Under the pieces are notes generated by a model. The model was not told where the DNA came from. It was given only the letters and a program-made list of their open reading frames with translations, and searched no databases. A stretch of DNA of 42,713 bases, from the NCBI GenBank assembly GCA_017303875.1, contig JAFLBP010000044.1, forward strand, positions 1 through 42,713, given 5' to 3'. This document shows, one piece after another, positions 15,690 to 23,474 of the stretch. The translations under genes and the position numbers were made by a program. The first letter of the stretch is position 1, and every line of letters starts with the position of its first letter. This DNA comes from Chitinophagales bacterium. Lineage in GTDB: Bacteria; Bacteroidota; Bacteroidia; Chitinophagales; Saprospiraceae.

Positions 15690-16730
15690 TTAATAATTTT
15701 TCAGCAATACCGCCAATTGCTGCACTTCAAGATCAATCTGTACCCCCCGCCGAATCTGCCTGCCGGCATACAAAGTCGGGGTCTCTAAATAAGCCCGCAT
15801 ACTCGAAATCACCTTGTCTTTACCCGCAAAACTAAGCCATAAGCCCGCTTCGGTTTCCGGATCGGGTTCAAACCAGACCGCCGCCGCTTCGGATGGATCC
15901 ATCTGATTTTCAAGAAATTGTATCAATTCAAGCGCTACGGCATCAGCCCAGGGCCGGTATGGCTCTATCAAATCATAAACCAGCGTAGGGCGCTCGCCAT
16001 ATTGGTCGGCATGCAAAATGGCCATGTGCGGATCAAGGCCGCATTTTAAAATTGCTAAATGCACATTCGTGTACAATATGCCGTACAAATAGTTCATCAG
16101 GGCATTCAATACATCAAAACTGGGTCTTTTTTGACGGCCCGGAAACTGCCATTTTTCGGAAACAGCTTCCTGAATTGCAGAGAAATATATCCGCGAAGCC
16201 GTGCCTTCCCAGCCGCGAAAACGCTCGCGTACCTTAGCCATTTGCTCGCCGTTCCACGCGGCAGGCATTTTCCATTGTTCAAAATTTTTGATTGCCCCCC
16301 GCAGCAAAAGCAGGATGTCGGGCAGGCGTTCCCGAAGCTTGTCAGCAATATCAGTTCGGGCGCTTAATATTTCCAAAAAATCGGATTGGCGTTTAATTTT
16401 TTCAGCCAAAATGCCGGCAATAAACGCGTGTCCCTCGGCACTTTCGCTGTATCGTGCCTGCGCCCGCCGTATCGCCGCAATGGAACCCGGCCATACGCCG
16501 CTCAAAATGGCTTCCGGGAAATGGGTATTGGCATTAATCAGCAAAACAGGTATGTCGTGCTGTGTAGCCAGCAAGGCCGCATCGGCACTCATAGCCGTGC
16601 CCTTGGTCATTAATATTACACTGACCTGCCGCACCGCAAACCGATGCTCCCCACCACTCCGCAAACGTACATTAAACATGCCGTCCCGTACAGAAAGCCA
16701 GGCGCCGTAAGAATCAAGGTAAAGTTGCAT
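15690..16730 (-). CDS. cas1: Cas1 integrase
   Basis: This 346-residue integrase joins new spacers to the leader end of the array. The metal-binding residues are visible as Glu175 (RGWEGTASRIYF), His240 (ILHADQYGERP) and Asp253 (LVYDLIEPYRPWAD), with the 13-residue spacing between His and Asp that is typical for the family. There is no fused reverse transcriptase or nuclease. It is the first gene of the adaptation operon (cas1, exported protein, cas2). Its predicted 5' leader contains a single CRISPR repeat ending 25 bp before the start codon. Confidence 0.96.
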   Translation of the reverse strand: MQLYLDSYGAWLSVRDGMFNVRLRSGGEHRFAVRQVSVILMTKGTAMSADAALLATQHDIPVLLINANTHFPEAILSGVWPGSIAAIRRAQARYSESAEGHAFIAGILAEKIKRQSDFLEILSARTDIADKLRERLPDILLLLRGAIKNFEQWKMPAAWNGEQMAKVRERFRGWEGTASRIYFSAIQEAVSEKWQFPGRQKRPSFDVLNALMNYLYGILYTNVHLAILKCGLDPHMAILHADQYGERPTLVYDLIEPYRPWADAVALELIQFLENQMDPSEAAAVWFEPDPETEAGLWLSFAGKDKVISSMRAYLETPTLYAGRQIRRGVQIDLEVQQLAVLLKNY

Positions 16731-16755
16731 TTGTATAAATTGGGTTATGAAATAA

Positions 16756-16791
16756 TAATCAATTCTCCTTTTAGCGAATACTGGTTTAAAT
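16756..16791 (-). repeat. Solitary array-2-type CRISPR repeat in the cas1 leader
   Basis: The segment matches the array 2 repeat at 32 of 36 positions, with 30 consecutive identical bases (16759-16788). Mismatches are at the three bases forming the tag end and one base near the other end. It has the same orientation as the array repeats, so a cas1 transcript would carry it in the form that Cas6 recognises. There is no second repeat nearby and therefore no spacer. Confidence 0.93.
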
Positions 16792-16809
16792 CAATCCCTA
16801 CCGCCGTAC

Positions 16810-16908
16810 CGACGCGATGTATCGCGTCGCAATACCACGCAATCAATCGCCTCGCATTTTTCCCCGCCCGCGCTGCTTCCGAAACCCAATCTTTCGGGAG
16901 CAGCGCGG
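16810..16908. other. Two hairpins between the cas1 leader repeat and the divergent promoters
   Basis: CGACGCGAT pairs with ATCGCGTCG (16810-16829, 2-nt loop), and CCGCGCTGCT plus CCGAAA pair with TTTCGG plus AGCAGCGCGG (16868-16908, 7-nt loop, one internal mismatch). Both lie in the predicted cas1 5' leader. They could form structured RNA or act as a terminator for the neighbouring unit; no T-run is present. Confidence 0.6.
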
Positions 16909-16973
16909 CAGGTGGCATCTTTTTGCAAAAATACCCAAGTCCTCTTTTTCCGCCATGTCAAGGAACGCATAGG

Positions 16974-16981
16974 CAAAGATA
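16974..16981 (-). promoter_or_regulatory. Candidate -7 element for cas1
   Basis: TATCTTTG on the minus strand is an exact TAnnTTTG match; no clear -33 TTTG is seen at normal distance. Transcription would start near 16967 and give a leader of about 235 nt that includes the hairpins and the solitary repeat. A second exact match, TATTTTTG, lies at 16926-16933. Confidence 0.4.
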
Positions 16982-17017
16982 CTACTGAATTTCACAGCGA
17001 AATTGATTAAATTCACC

Positions 17018-17025
17018 TAACTTTG
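17018..17025 (+). promoter_or_regulatory. Candidate -7 element for the MNT gene
   Basis: TAACTTTG matches TAnnTTTG exactly. It overlaps the TTG at 17023, so that codon would lie upstream of the transcript start; the GTG at 17041 is then the more likely translation start. Confidence 0.45.
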
Positions 17026-17040
17026 TCAAAAAATTTGCTT

Positions 17041-17349
17041 GTGATAACCAAAAGGCAAATCAAGGAAACCATCAGCGCCAACGCCGGACTGATCCGTCAA
17101 CACGGTATCAGTAAAATCGGCCTTTTCGGCTCTTATGCCCGGCAACAACAACAGGCAGATAGCGATATTGATATCCTCATTGATTTCGAAGGAGACCAAG
17201 AGACTTTTGATAATTTTATGGCAGTCTGTGATCTACTCGAAGGCCTGTTTAGCGGGCATAAAGTAGAAATCGTAACCGCCGGAGGCCTCAGCCCATATAT
17301 CGGCCCGCATATTTTAAAGCAAGTTGAATATGTACAAATCGCCAATTGA
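17041..17349 (+). CDS. Orphan MNT-type nucleotidyltransferase
   Basis: This protein of about 102 residues belongs to the minimal nucleotidyltransferase (MNT) family. It shows GLFGSYAR followed by SDIDILIDF, the G-S and D-x-D catalytic pattern. Members usually act as antitoxins that modify a partner HEPN ribonuclease (the HepT-MntA arrangement). No HEPN gene is found beside it: the next gene is convergent and unrelated. The GTG start at 17041 is preferred because a promoter element overlaps the earlier TTG at 17023. It is transcribed divergently from cas1. It may be a remnant of a toxin-antitoxin pair or act on a distant partner. Confidence 0.85.
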   Translation: MITKRQIKETISANAGLIRQHGISKIGLFGSYARQQQQADSDIDILIDFEGDQETFDNFMAVCDLLEGLFSGHKVEIVTAGGLSPYIGPHILKQVEYVQIAN

Positions 17350-17360
17350 ACAGCCCCCCT

Positions 17361-20300
17361 CTACTCACTATTCACCGACGACGGACTCACCCCATACATC
17401 TCCCTGAACCGCTCCCGAAAATATTTAAGGTCCTGAAAGCCAACCTGGTAGGTCACTTCGGCCACGGTAAACTGCCCGGTTTTGAGCAACTGCGCGGCGC
17501 GTTTGAGGCGCAGGTTGCGGATCAGCTCGTTGGGCGTAAGGTTGGTCAGCGCTTTGATTTTGCGGTACACCTGCATGCGGTTCATGTACAGTCCGCGCGC
17601 CAGGTCGTCTACCGAAAATTCGGGTTCGGCCATTTCCGCTTCAATCAGGGCAATGGCTTTTTGCAGGAACACCTCATCCACGCTGGGCAGGCTCACCGCA
17701 GAGGGTTCCGGACTCAGGGTGCGCGAAAAACGCGCGCGCAGTTTGCGGCGGCCCTCAATGAGGTTCTGGATGCGCACCTGCAGGAGTTGCAGGTTGAAAG
17801 GCTTGGTGATGTAGTCGTCGGCGCCGGTTTCTAATCCCTCCAATTTGAAGAGCTGGGAGTTGCGGCCGGTGAGCAGGATGATGGGCACGTGGTTGGTTTC
17901 GGCTTCCTGCTTGAGACGGCGCGTGAGGGCGATGCCGTCCATGCCGGGCATGGCTAAGTCGCACACGATGCAGTCGGGCGGGTGGGCGAGGGCTTTGGCG
18001 AGGCCGCTTTCGCCGTCGGCAGCTTCTTCCACGTGGTAGCGCTGACCGAGGTTTTCGCGCAGGTAGGCGCGGATGTCTTCATTGTCGTCGATGAGCAGCA
18101 CGGTCGCGCGTTTGGGCGCATGCGCACGCGAGGCTACGCCGGGCGCGGTGGCGGCCGTAGCGCTTTCTATTTCGGCATAGGTGTAGGCGTTGAGCGACTC
18201 GCCGTCGGGCGTCCAGCTGCGTTTTTCGTCGTCCGACAGGTGGGCGTCGCCCAAAGGCAGCCACACGGTAAAGGTGGAGCCTTCGCCGGGTACGCTTTCC
18301 ACGCGGATGGCGCCGCGGTGTCGGTCGACGATGCTTTTGGCCAATGCCAAGCCAATGCCCGCGCCGCCTTTGTTGCGCTCTAAGTGTTCTTCCACCTGGT
18401 AAAACTGATCAAAAATATTGGCCACCTGCGCCGCCGGAATGCCCACGCCGCTGTCGCGCACGCGCAGGAAGGCTTGTCCGCGCGCCGGGTCGGCCCCCGC
18501 CGTCACGCGGATGCTGCCGCCTTCAGGCGTAAATTTGAAGGCGTTGGAAAGCAAATTAAACAGCACTTTTTCTAACTGCTCGGCATCAAACCAAAGCCGC
18601 ACTTCGGCCTGTGTGCTTTCAAACTGGTAATCAATCCGGTGTTGCTGTGCCAGCTCGCTGAAGGCCAAGCTGATTTCGCGGGCAAAGGGCAGCAGGTCGC
18701 CCTCCGCTGCTTCCAATTTAAGCGCGCCGCTTTCGGCCTTGCGCACGTCGAGCAGCTGGTTGATCATATTGAGCAGGCGCGCGGCATTGCGGTGCATGCG
18801 CCCGAGGGTATTATGTATTTCGCCTTCCAGCGCCCGTTTTTTCAGCAAGTCTTCTAAAGGGCTGATAATGAGGGTTAAAGGCGTTTTTAGCTCATGGCTG
18901 AGGTTGGTAAAAAACGACACTTTCAGCTGACTCAGTTCGGCCAATTTTTGTTTTTCCAAACGTTCAATCTGAATGTCGTTTTGCAGGCGCGCACGCACGA
19001 GGGTAATTTTCCGCACGCCGTACAACAGGCCCGCAAAGAGCAACACGTAGGCGAGGTAGGCCCAGGCGCTGCGCCACCAGGGCGGCAGCACTTCAATGCG
19101 CAGGCTGGCAATATGGCTGCCCCACTGCCCCACCCCGGCCTGATCGGGATTGGCGGCTTTTACCAAAAGGGTGTAGTCGCCTTCGGGCAGGTTGGTAAAA
19201 TGGGCGAGGCGCTCACCCGGCGCGAGGTAGATCCAGTCGTCCTGAAAACCTTCTAATTTGTAGGCAAACTGGTTGTTTTCCGAGTCGGCGAAATGCAGGG
19301 CGGCCAGCTCGAAGGTAATTACGTTGTCGCGGTGCGTAAAGGTGATGCGCCGGCATTCGTTGAGGCTTTGGGGCAGGAAAAAATCTACTTCCTCGTTTTC
19401 GCCCACGGCCACGGGCTTGTTGAACAGGCGCAGGCCGGTAATGGCGACACGCGGCGAAATGGTGTCGTTGACGATGCGGTTCGGGTCGAACCAGGCCACG
19501 CCGTTGTTGCCGCCGAAATAGATGTCGCCGCCCCGGTCCAAGTGCACGGAAGCGGCATTAAAAAAGGTTTCGGGCAGGCCGTTGGCGCTGCCGTAGGCGC
19601 GGATGCTCCAGTTGTTGCCGTCGCTGCTGCTCATGCAGGCGATGCCGTTCTGAGTGCTCACCCAGAGGCGTCCGGCGGCGTCTTCCACCACGCTTTGCAC
19701 CACGTGGTGGGGCAGGCCATCTTTTTTGCGCAGCGGAATGCACTGGGGCTGTCCGGCGGGCTGGTAGTCGAGTCCGGCGTCGGTTGCGACCCAGAGGTAG
19801 CCGCGGCTGTCGTGGAAGGTGCTGGAAACGAAGCCGCTGCCCAATTCGCCGGGTCGTTTGGCATAGTGGCGCAGGAGGCGCAGGCTGTTGTCGGCCGACT
19901 GAAATTGCAGGGCGTAGAGGCCGTTGCCGTGGGTGCCCACCCACAGGATGGGCGCCTGCCCGGCGCTCCGGCTTTCGCTGAGCGAAACGATGGGATATTT
20001 GCACAGGTCGAGGTCGGAGCCGGGTATGCGGCCGAAGCGCGTGACCTGCTGCGTGACGGGGTCGATGCGGCACAGGCCACCGTTCCAGGCGCCGAGCCAG
20101 ACGGCGTTGTCGCTGCTGATTTGCACCGACATGAGGTACTCGTCTGTGGTATTTTTAGGGCCGTCGCCCTTGGTAAACTGCGTAAAACTGCGCACGAGGC
20201 CGCCGCCGGGCGGCACTGCGCCGGGCGGGATGCACAGGGCGCCGGAGCCTTGGGTGACGACCCATAAATTGCCCTGGTGATCGACTTGTGTGCCGGAAAT

Positions 20301-20888
20301 AAACTCCGAAATACCGGCTTGTGCGGGGAAACGCAGTTCGCCGAGGCGGGTCCAGTCAGCATGGCCGTTTTGCAGGGGAATGGTATACAGGCCGCTGCCG
20401 AGCGTGCCTAACCAGAGGCGTTCCTGGTTGCTGCAAATGGCAAAAACACCGCTGCGCTTACATTTGTCCTTACTGGCTACCTGGGCCAGCCGGAAGTCGC
20501 CTTTACGGAAATTAAGCTTGTTGCAGCCCTTGTCGGTAGCGATCCAGAGCAGGCCGCTGTAATCGCGGAGCAGGGCGTGTATACGGTTGTTATTCAGGCT
20601 GTTGGCGTTGCCGGGGTCGGCTTCAAAGCGCTGGAACTGTTGGGTTTGCAGGTCGAATCGGTTGAGGCCGTTGAAGGTGCCCACCCACAGGCTGCGCCCG
20701 GCGGGCGACTGGTATTCGCAGAGGGCAGAAACGTAGTCGTGGCTCAGGCTGCCGGCATTGCCGGCCTGATGCCTGAAGTATTCAATATCCAATGTTTTGC
20801 TGGAGCCTGCGGAGAAGCCCACGCGTTTCAGACCGGCTTTGGAGCCGATCCAGAGGCGGGCCGGGTTTTCGCTGTCGGGCAGCACCAC
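17361..20888 (-). CDS. Hybrid two-component system regulator, main part (gene interrupted by a frameshift)
   Basis: These 1175 residues contain, in order: Reg_prop beta-propeller blades with repeated LWVGT motifs (to about 480), a Y_Y_Y domain (about 530-595), one membrane helix (about 610-630), a histidine kinase with LSHELKTPLTL (phospho-acceptor His), NLLSNAFKFTPEGG and GGAGIGLALAK ATP-binding motifs, a receiver domain with VLLIDDNEDI and CDLAMPGMDG (phospho-acceptor Asp), and an AraC-type helix-turn-helix at the C-terminus. Such proteins sense a periplasmic ligand, often a glycan fragment, and regulate transcription. The first propeller blades and signal peptide lie in another frame (20933-21400). 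Joined, the gene would encode about 1346 residues. No SusC/SusD genes are nearby to suggest a target. Confidence 0.93.
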   Translation of the reverse strand: MVLPDSENPARLWIGSKAGLKRVGFSAGSSKTLDIEYFRHQAGNAGSLSHDYVSALCEYQSPAGRSLWVGTFNGLNRFDLQTQQFQRFEADPGNANSLNNNRIHALLRDYSGLLWIATDKGCNKLNFRKGDFRLAQVASKDKCKRSGVFAICSNQERLWLGTLGSGLYTIPLQNGHADWTRLGELRFPAQAGISEFISGTQVDHQGNLWVVTQGSGALCIPPGAVPPGGGLVRSFTQFTKGDGPKNTTDEYLMSVQISSDNAVWLGAWNGGLCRIDPVTQQVTRFGRIPGSDLDLCKYPIVSLSESRSAGQAPILWVGTHGNGLYALQFQSADNSLRLLRHYAKRPGELGSGFVSSTFHDSRGYLWVATDAGLDYQPAGQPQCIPLRKKDGLPHHVVQSVVEDAAGRLWVSTQNGIACMSSSDGNNWSIRAYGSANGLPETFFNAASVHLDRGGDIYFGGNNGVAWFDPNRIVNDTISPRVAITGLRLFNKPVAVGENEEVDFFLPQSLNECRRITFTHRDNVITFELAALHFADSENNQFAYKLEGFQDDWIYLAPGERLAHFTNLPEGDYTLLVKAANPDQAGVGQWGSHIASLRIEVLPPWWRSAWAYLAYVLLFAGLLYGVRKITLVRARLQNDIQIERLEKQKLAELSQLKVSFFTNLSHELKTPLTLIISPLEDLLKKRALEGEIHNTLGRMHRNAARLLNMINQLLDVRKAESGALKLEAAEGDLLPFAREISLAFSELAQQHRIDYQFESTQAEVRLWFDAEQLEKVLFNLLSNAFKFTPEGGSIRVTAGADPARGQAFLRVRDSGVGIPAAQVANIFDQFYQVEEHLERNKGGAGIGLALAKSIVDRHRGAIRVESVPGEGSTFTVWLPLGDAHLSDDEKRSWTPDGESLNAYTYAEIESATAATAPGVASRAHAPKRATVLLIDDNEDIRAYLRENLGQRYHVEEAADGESGLAKALAHPPDCIVCDLAMPGMDGIALTRRLKQEAETNHVPIILLTGRNSQLFKLEGLETGADDYITKPFNLQLLQVRIQNLIEGRRKLRARFSRTLSPEPSAVSLPSVDEVFLQKAIALIEAEMAEPEFSVDDLARGLYMNRMQVYRKIKALTNLTPNELIRNLRLKRAAQLLKTGQFTVAEVTYQVGFQDLKYFRERFREMYGVSPSSVNSE

Positions 20889-20932
20889 GTACAGGAAATT
20901 GTGCAGGTCGGCGGTAGCGGGGTTGTAACAGG

Positions 20933-21400
20933 CTAAGCCTTGTTCGGCGCCGATCCAGAGCAGGCCCTTGCGGTCTTGCAGCAGGCAGGTAATGGAGCTA
21001 AATCAAGGCTGTTGCTACTGTTGAGCGCTTGTGCGGCGGGCAGGAAACGCTCCACTCGGGCATCGTAGACGAAGAGGCCGCCGAAGCGGGTGCCGGCCCA
21101 CAGGCGGCCGTCTGTAGTTTGGTAGAGGCAGAGAATTTTGCCGCTGGATTGTCCGGTAAGCGGGTTTTCGAGTTGTTGAAAAAGCGTGTAGCTGACGCCG
21201 TCGTAGCGGGCCAATCCCGACCAGGTGCCGAGCCAGATAAAGCCTTTATTGTCTTGTAAAATGCTGGTTACCGGACTTTGGACGATGGGCGTCCGGCCGG
21301 AGAGACCTTCAAAAAAATATTCCTGCTGGGCGCCAAGTGGCGTAATGGCAAAAAGCGCAAGGCAGTAGATGAAATAACAGAATCGGTAGTGGGCGTGCAT
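20933..21400 (-). pseudogene. N-terminal fragment of the hybrid two-component regulator
   Basis: The fragment carries a signal peptide ending LGAQ and the first Reg_prop blades (ILQDNKGFIWLGTWSGLARYD). After SSNSLD, near position 21000, the frame loses similarity, while the main regulator frame continues with SSITCLLQDRKGLLWIGAEQG, exactly the next blade. Adding one T to the GATTTAGC context would join the two frames. This is either a real one-base deletion or a sequencing error in a short T-run. Confidence 0.85.
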
Positions 21401-21528
21401 TGGAAGCTTGATTATGACTTTTTAGAAAATCATTGCTTTAATGATTTTTTGAAAAGCCAAAACATGGGCTGTAAAAGTATTTCATTTGTATTTTATTTGG
21501 CAAAAAAAATATTTCAAAAAATCCCCCC

Positions 21529-22071
21529 TCACTTTTTCTTTTTATTCGCCGCATAAATCCCCCAGGCGATGAGTCCGACAAAGCCCGTCAGGCCCAGCAA
21601 AAAGTAGAGAAAATTGATATTGGCCTTGTAGACGGCCAAAAACACGGCGGCTACCAGTACGATGGTGGGCACTTCATTGAGCACGCGGTAGTAGAGGTCG
21701 CTGCGGCCGCTCGGGCCATTTTCGAGTTTTCGGATTTGTCCTTTGCAGTAGTGGGTATAGCCCGTCAGCAGGAGCACAAAGAAGAGTTTGACGTGCATCC
21801 AGGGCAGTTGCATGTATCCCGGATTGACAAACAGCATCATGGTGCCGAAACTCCAGGTGATGATGACGGCGGGCATCAGGATGATGCGGTATACTTTCCA
21901 TTCCATCAGGGCAAACTGTCGGGTTTTGACGCCGCGTTCGGGTTCGCCTTCCGTCCAGGCCGTTGCATGGTACACCATGAGTCGGACGAGGTAAAAAAGA
22001 CCGGCCATCCAGGATACCATACCGATCAGGTGCATGGCTTTGGCGAATTGGAGCAGATTGGTATAAAACAT
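21529..22071 (-). CDS. hemJ: HemJ-type protoporphyrinogen IX oxidase (CopD-like membrane protein)
   Basis: This 180-residue protein has about four to five membrane helices. AKAMHLIGMVSWMAGLFYLVR near the N-terminus carries the conserved histidine, and WMHVKLFFVLLLTGYTHYC and RVLNEVPTIVLVAAVFLAVYK are further family signatures. HemJ oxidises protoporphyrinogen IX to protoporphyrin IX in the late haem pathway. The gene is on the same strand as the regulator, 128 bp upstream of it, and is divergent from a small membrane-protein gene. The call is firm for the family; enzymatic function is by family. Confidence 0.9.
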   Translation of the reverse strand: MFYTNLLQFAKAMHLIGMVSWMAGLFYLVRLMVYHATAWTEGEPERGVKTRQFALMEWKVYRIILMPAVIITWSFGTMMLFVNPGYMQLPWMHVKLFFVLLLTGYTHYCKGQIRKLENGPSGRSDLYYRVLNEVPTIVLVAAVFLAVYKANINFLYFLLGLTGFVGLIAWGIYAANKKKK

Positions 22072-22177
22072 TGCAGGTGTAGTATGTGATAATGATAAAC
22101 ATCAGCGTGGCCTGTGAGCGCGCGCAGCGGCCGGCTGTTGCCAAGGGTCAGAACTTTGTGCGCAAAACATTGCTGTC

Positions 22178-22354
22178 ATGCTGAATCGCAAATATACGCT
22201 GCTCATTCTGTTCAGTCTTAATTTCCTGCTCACGGCATTTGTGCTCTTGCGCTATGGCGCCGCCTCTGTCAATAACTGGATGCTGATTTTATCGGTTTAC
22301 CTGTTTTCTGCCGCTATTTATCGTATTCTGGGCATGGTGGAAGGATATCGGTGA
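22178..22354 (+). CDS. Small two-helix membrane protein, 58 residues
   Basis: The frame starts at an ATG and ends at TGA. It encodes YTLLILFSLNFLLTAFVLL (about residues 6-24) and WMLILSVYLFSAAIYRIL (about 34-51), two clear membrane helices with a short loop. A GAACTTTG box lies just upstream (one mismatch to TAnnTTTG). It is divergent from hemJ. I do not recognise a family, and no function is proposed. Confidence 0.6.
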   Translation: MLNRKYTLLILFSLNFLLTAFVLLRYGAASVNNWMLILSVYLFSAAIYRILGMVEGYR

Positions 22355-22524
22355 AACGATGAGTGATGCGGATTGGTAACGTCCGGTCAGATGCTTCGCT
22401 TTCGCTACTAATGAACCACAATTTTTGGATTAGGCTTAAGTCCTGACAATCAATCACTTATTATCGAATCTGATCAGCGAAATGGGATGTATAACTTTGT
22501 CAGAATGATATACTACAAAGATTA

Positions 22525-22644
22525 ATTTCCCGCAGAATTCGCAGATTGACGCGCAGAATTCGCAGAACTTTTACGCTTGGCTACGCAGATGACATAAAAA
22601 AATCTGCGCGATCTGCGCGTCAATCTGCGAATTCTGCGGGAAAT
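22525..22644. repeat. 33-bp perfect inverted repeat with 54-bp centre
   Basis: The left arm 22525-22557 begins ATTTCCCGCAGAATTCGC and is matched perfectly by the right arm 22612-22644. A second copy of the GCAGAATTCGCAGA core lies just inside the left arm. It resembles a small non-coding mobile element or a bidirectional terminator. Apart from this element, the tandem repeat and the terminator described here, I see no gene in 22355-22958. Confidence 0.85.
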
Positions 22645-22803
22645 GGATCTTAAGCGATACGCTCAAGTGGTTCATTACCGGTTTGGTGGCCGGGCGCCGG
22701 CTGGAGGCCTCAGCATGACACCGCTCCTTAAAATTTACAGGTGAATTTTTAACTGCAAGTTAATCAACCTGTTAACTGCTCCTTATGTCTACTAATTAAC
22801 CCG

Positions 22804-22866
22804 TATTAACTGATAACTAATAACTGTTGACTGTTGACTGATAACTGATAACTGATAACTGATAAC
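22804..22866. repeat. Nine tandem 7-bp units (TGATAAC and variants)
   Basis: Consecutive heptamers read TATTAAC, TGATAAC, TAATAAC, TGTTGAC twice, then TGATAAC four times. This is a simple tandem repeat with no gene in it, directly before the ferredoxin terminator. Confidence 0.8.
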
Positions 22867-22868
22867 TG

Positions 22869-22903
22869 AAAAAAAAAGCCCGCCACCAATTGCGGCAGCA
22901 GGC
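22869..22903 (-). terminator. Intrinsic terminator after the ferredoxin gene
   Basis: On the minus strand GCCTGCTGCC pairs (with G-U pairs) with GGTGGCGGGC across a 6-nt loop and is followed by a run of nine T. It lies 55 bp after the ferredoxin stop. Confidence 0.8.
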
Positions 22904-22958
22904 AAAAATTAGAACCATGAAAACCAAATTTATTGGGCCACTCAAGTAAGGTTATTCC

Positions 22959-23306
22959 TTACAAATGCAGCCGGGCTTTGCGGGCTAACAACATCTCTTC
23001 GCTCTCTTCCCGCTCGGGATCCGGAACGCAGCAATCTACCGGACAAACGGCAGCGCATTGCGGCTCCTCGTGAAATCCTACACATTCCGTACATTTATCC
23101 GGAACGATGTAGTAGTATTCATTGGATACTGGGGTGTTTTTTTTGTCGACTGGTACTTCAGTACCATCTTCCAGGATATAAGTGCCTTTTACATCTGCAC
23201 CGTCCGAAATTGCCCATTCAACACCACCTTCATAAATTGCGTTGTTCGGACATTCCGGCTCACACGCGCCGCAGTTAATGCACTCATCCGTGATCATGAT
23301 TGCCAT
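22959..23306 (-). CDS. 4Fe-4S dicluster ferredoxin
   Basis: This small electron carrier of 115 residues begins MAIMITDECINCGACEPECP, a complete C-x2-C-x2-C-x3-C cluster motif. A second set, CTECVGFHEEPQCAAVCP, has the longer C-x2-C-x8-C-x3-C spacing typical of two-cluster bacterial ferredoxins. An upstream ATG would add 18 residues, but a TATCTTTG promoter element lies inside that stretch, so the ATG at 23306 is chosen. The gene stands alone and has its own promoter and terminator. Confidence 0.93.
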   Translation of the reverse strand: MAIMITDECINCGACEPECPNNAIYEGGVEWAISDGADVKGTYILEDGTEVPVDKKNTPVSNEYYYIVPDKCTECVGFHEEPQCAAVCPVDCCVPDPEREESEEMLLARKARLHL

Positions 23307-23329
23307 GGCGGATTGCGTATTTAACGCCA

Positions 23330-23337
23330 CAAAGATA
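23330..23337 (-). promoter_or_regulatory. -7 promoter element of the ferredoxin gene
   Basis: TATCTTTG on the minus strand matches TAnnTTTG exactly and lies 23 bp before the chosen ATG. The nearest TTTG upstream has 14-bp spacing, shorter than usual. Confidence 0.55.
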
Positions 23338-23474
23338 AATAAGTTGTATGACAAATGCACGCAAAAAAATATGAAAATAAGTGTTGCAAACTTTATTTTT
23401 TAAGCCCCTTTTAAAAAGTGGTTCAAAATCAAGCACTTAGTTTCCTTTCTTTGCGTGCATTCAAAGATCATTAA

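Noticed and set aside
16756..16791. Solitary repeat as a working mini-array
   Set aside because: No second repeat lies within a spacer length on either side and the tag bases are changed; it is kept only as a possible regulatory or remnant repeat.
19293..20267. Long plus-strand frame opposite the hybrid regulator
   Set aside because: The opposite strand encodes clear Reg_prop blades; this frame is a G+C-driven shadow.
23405..23421. Short hairpin after the OmpA-family gene as its terminator
   Set aside because: The stem is short and imperfect and no clear T-run follows directly; too weak to list.
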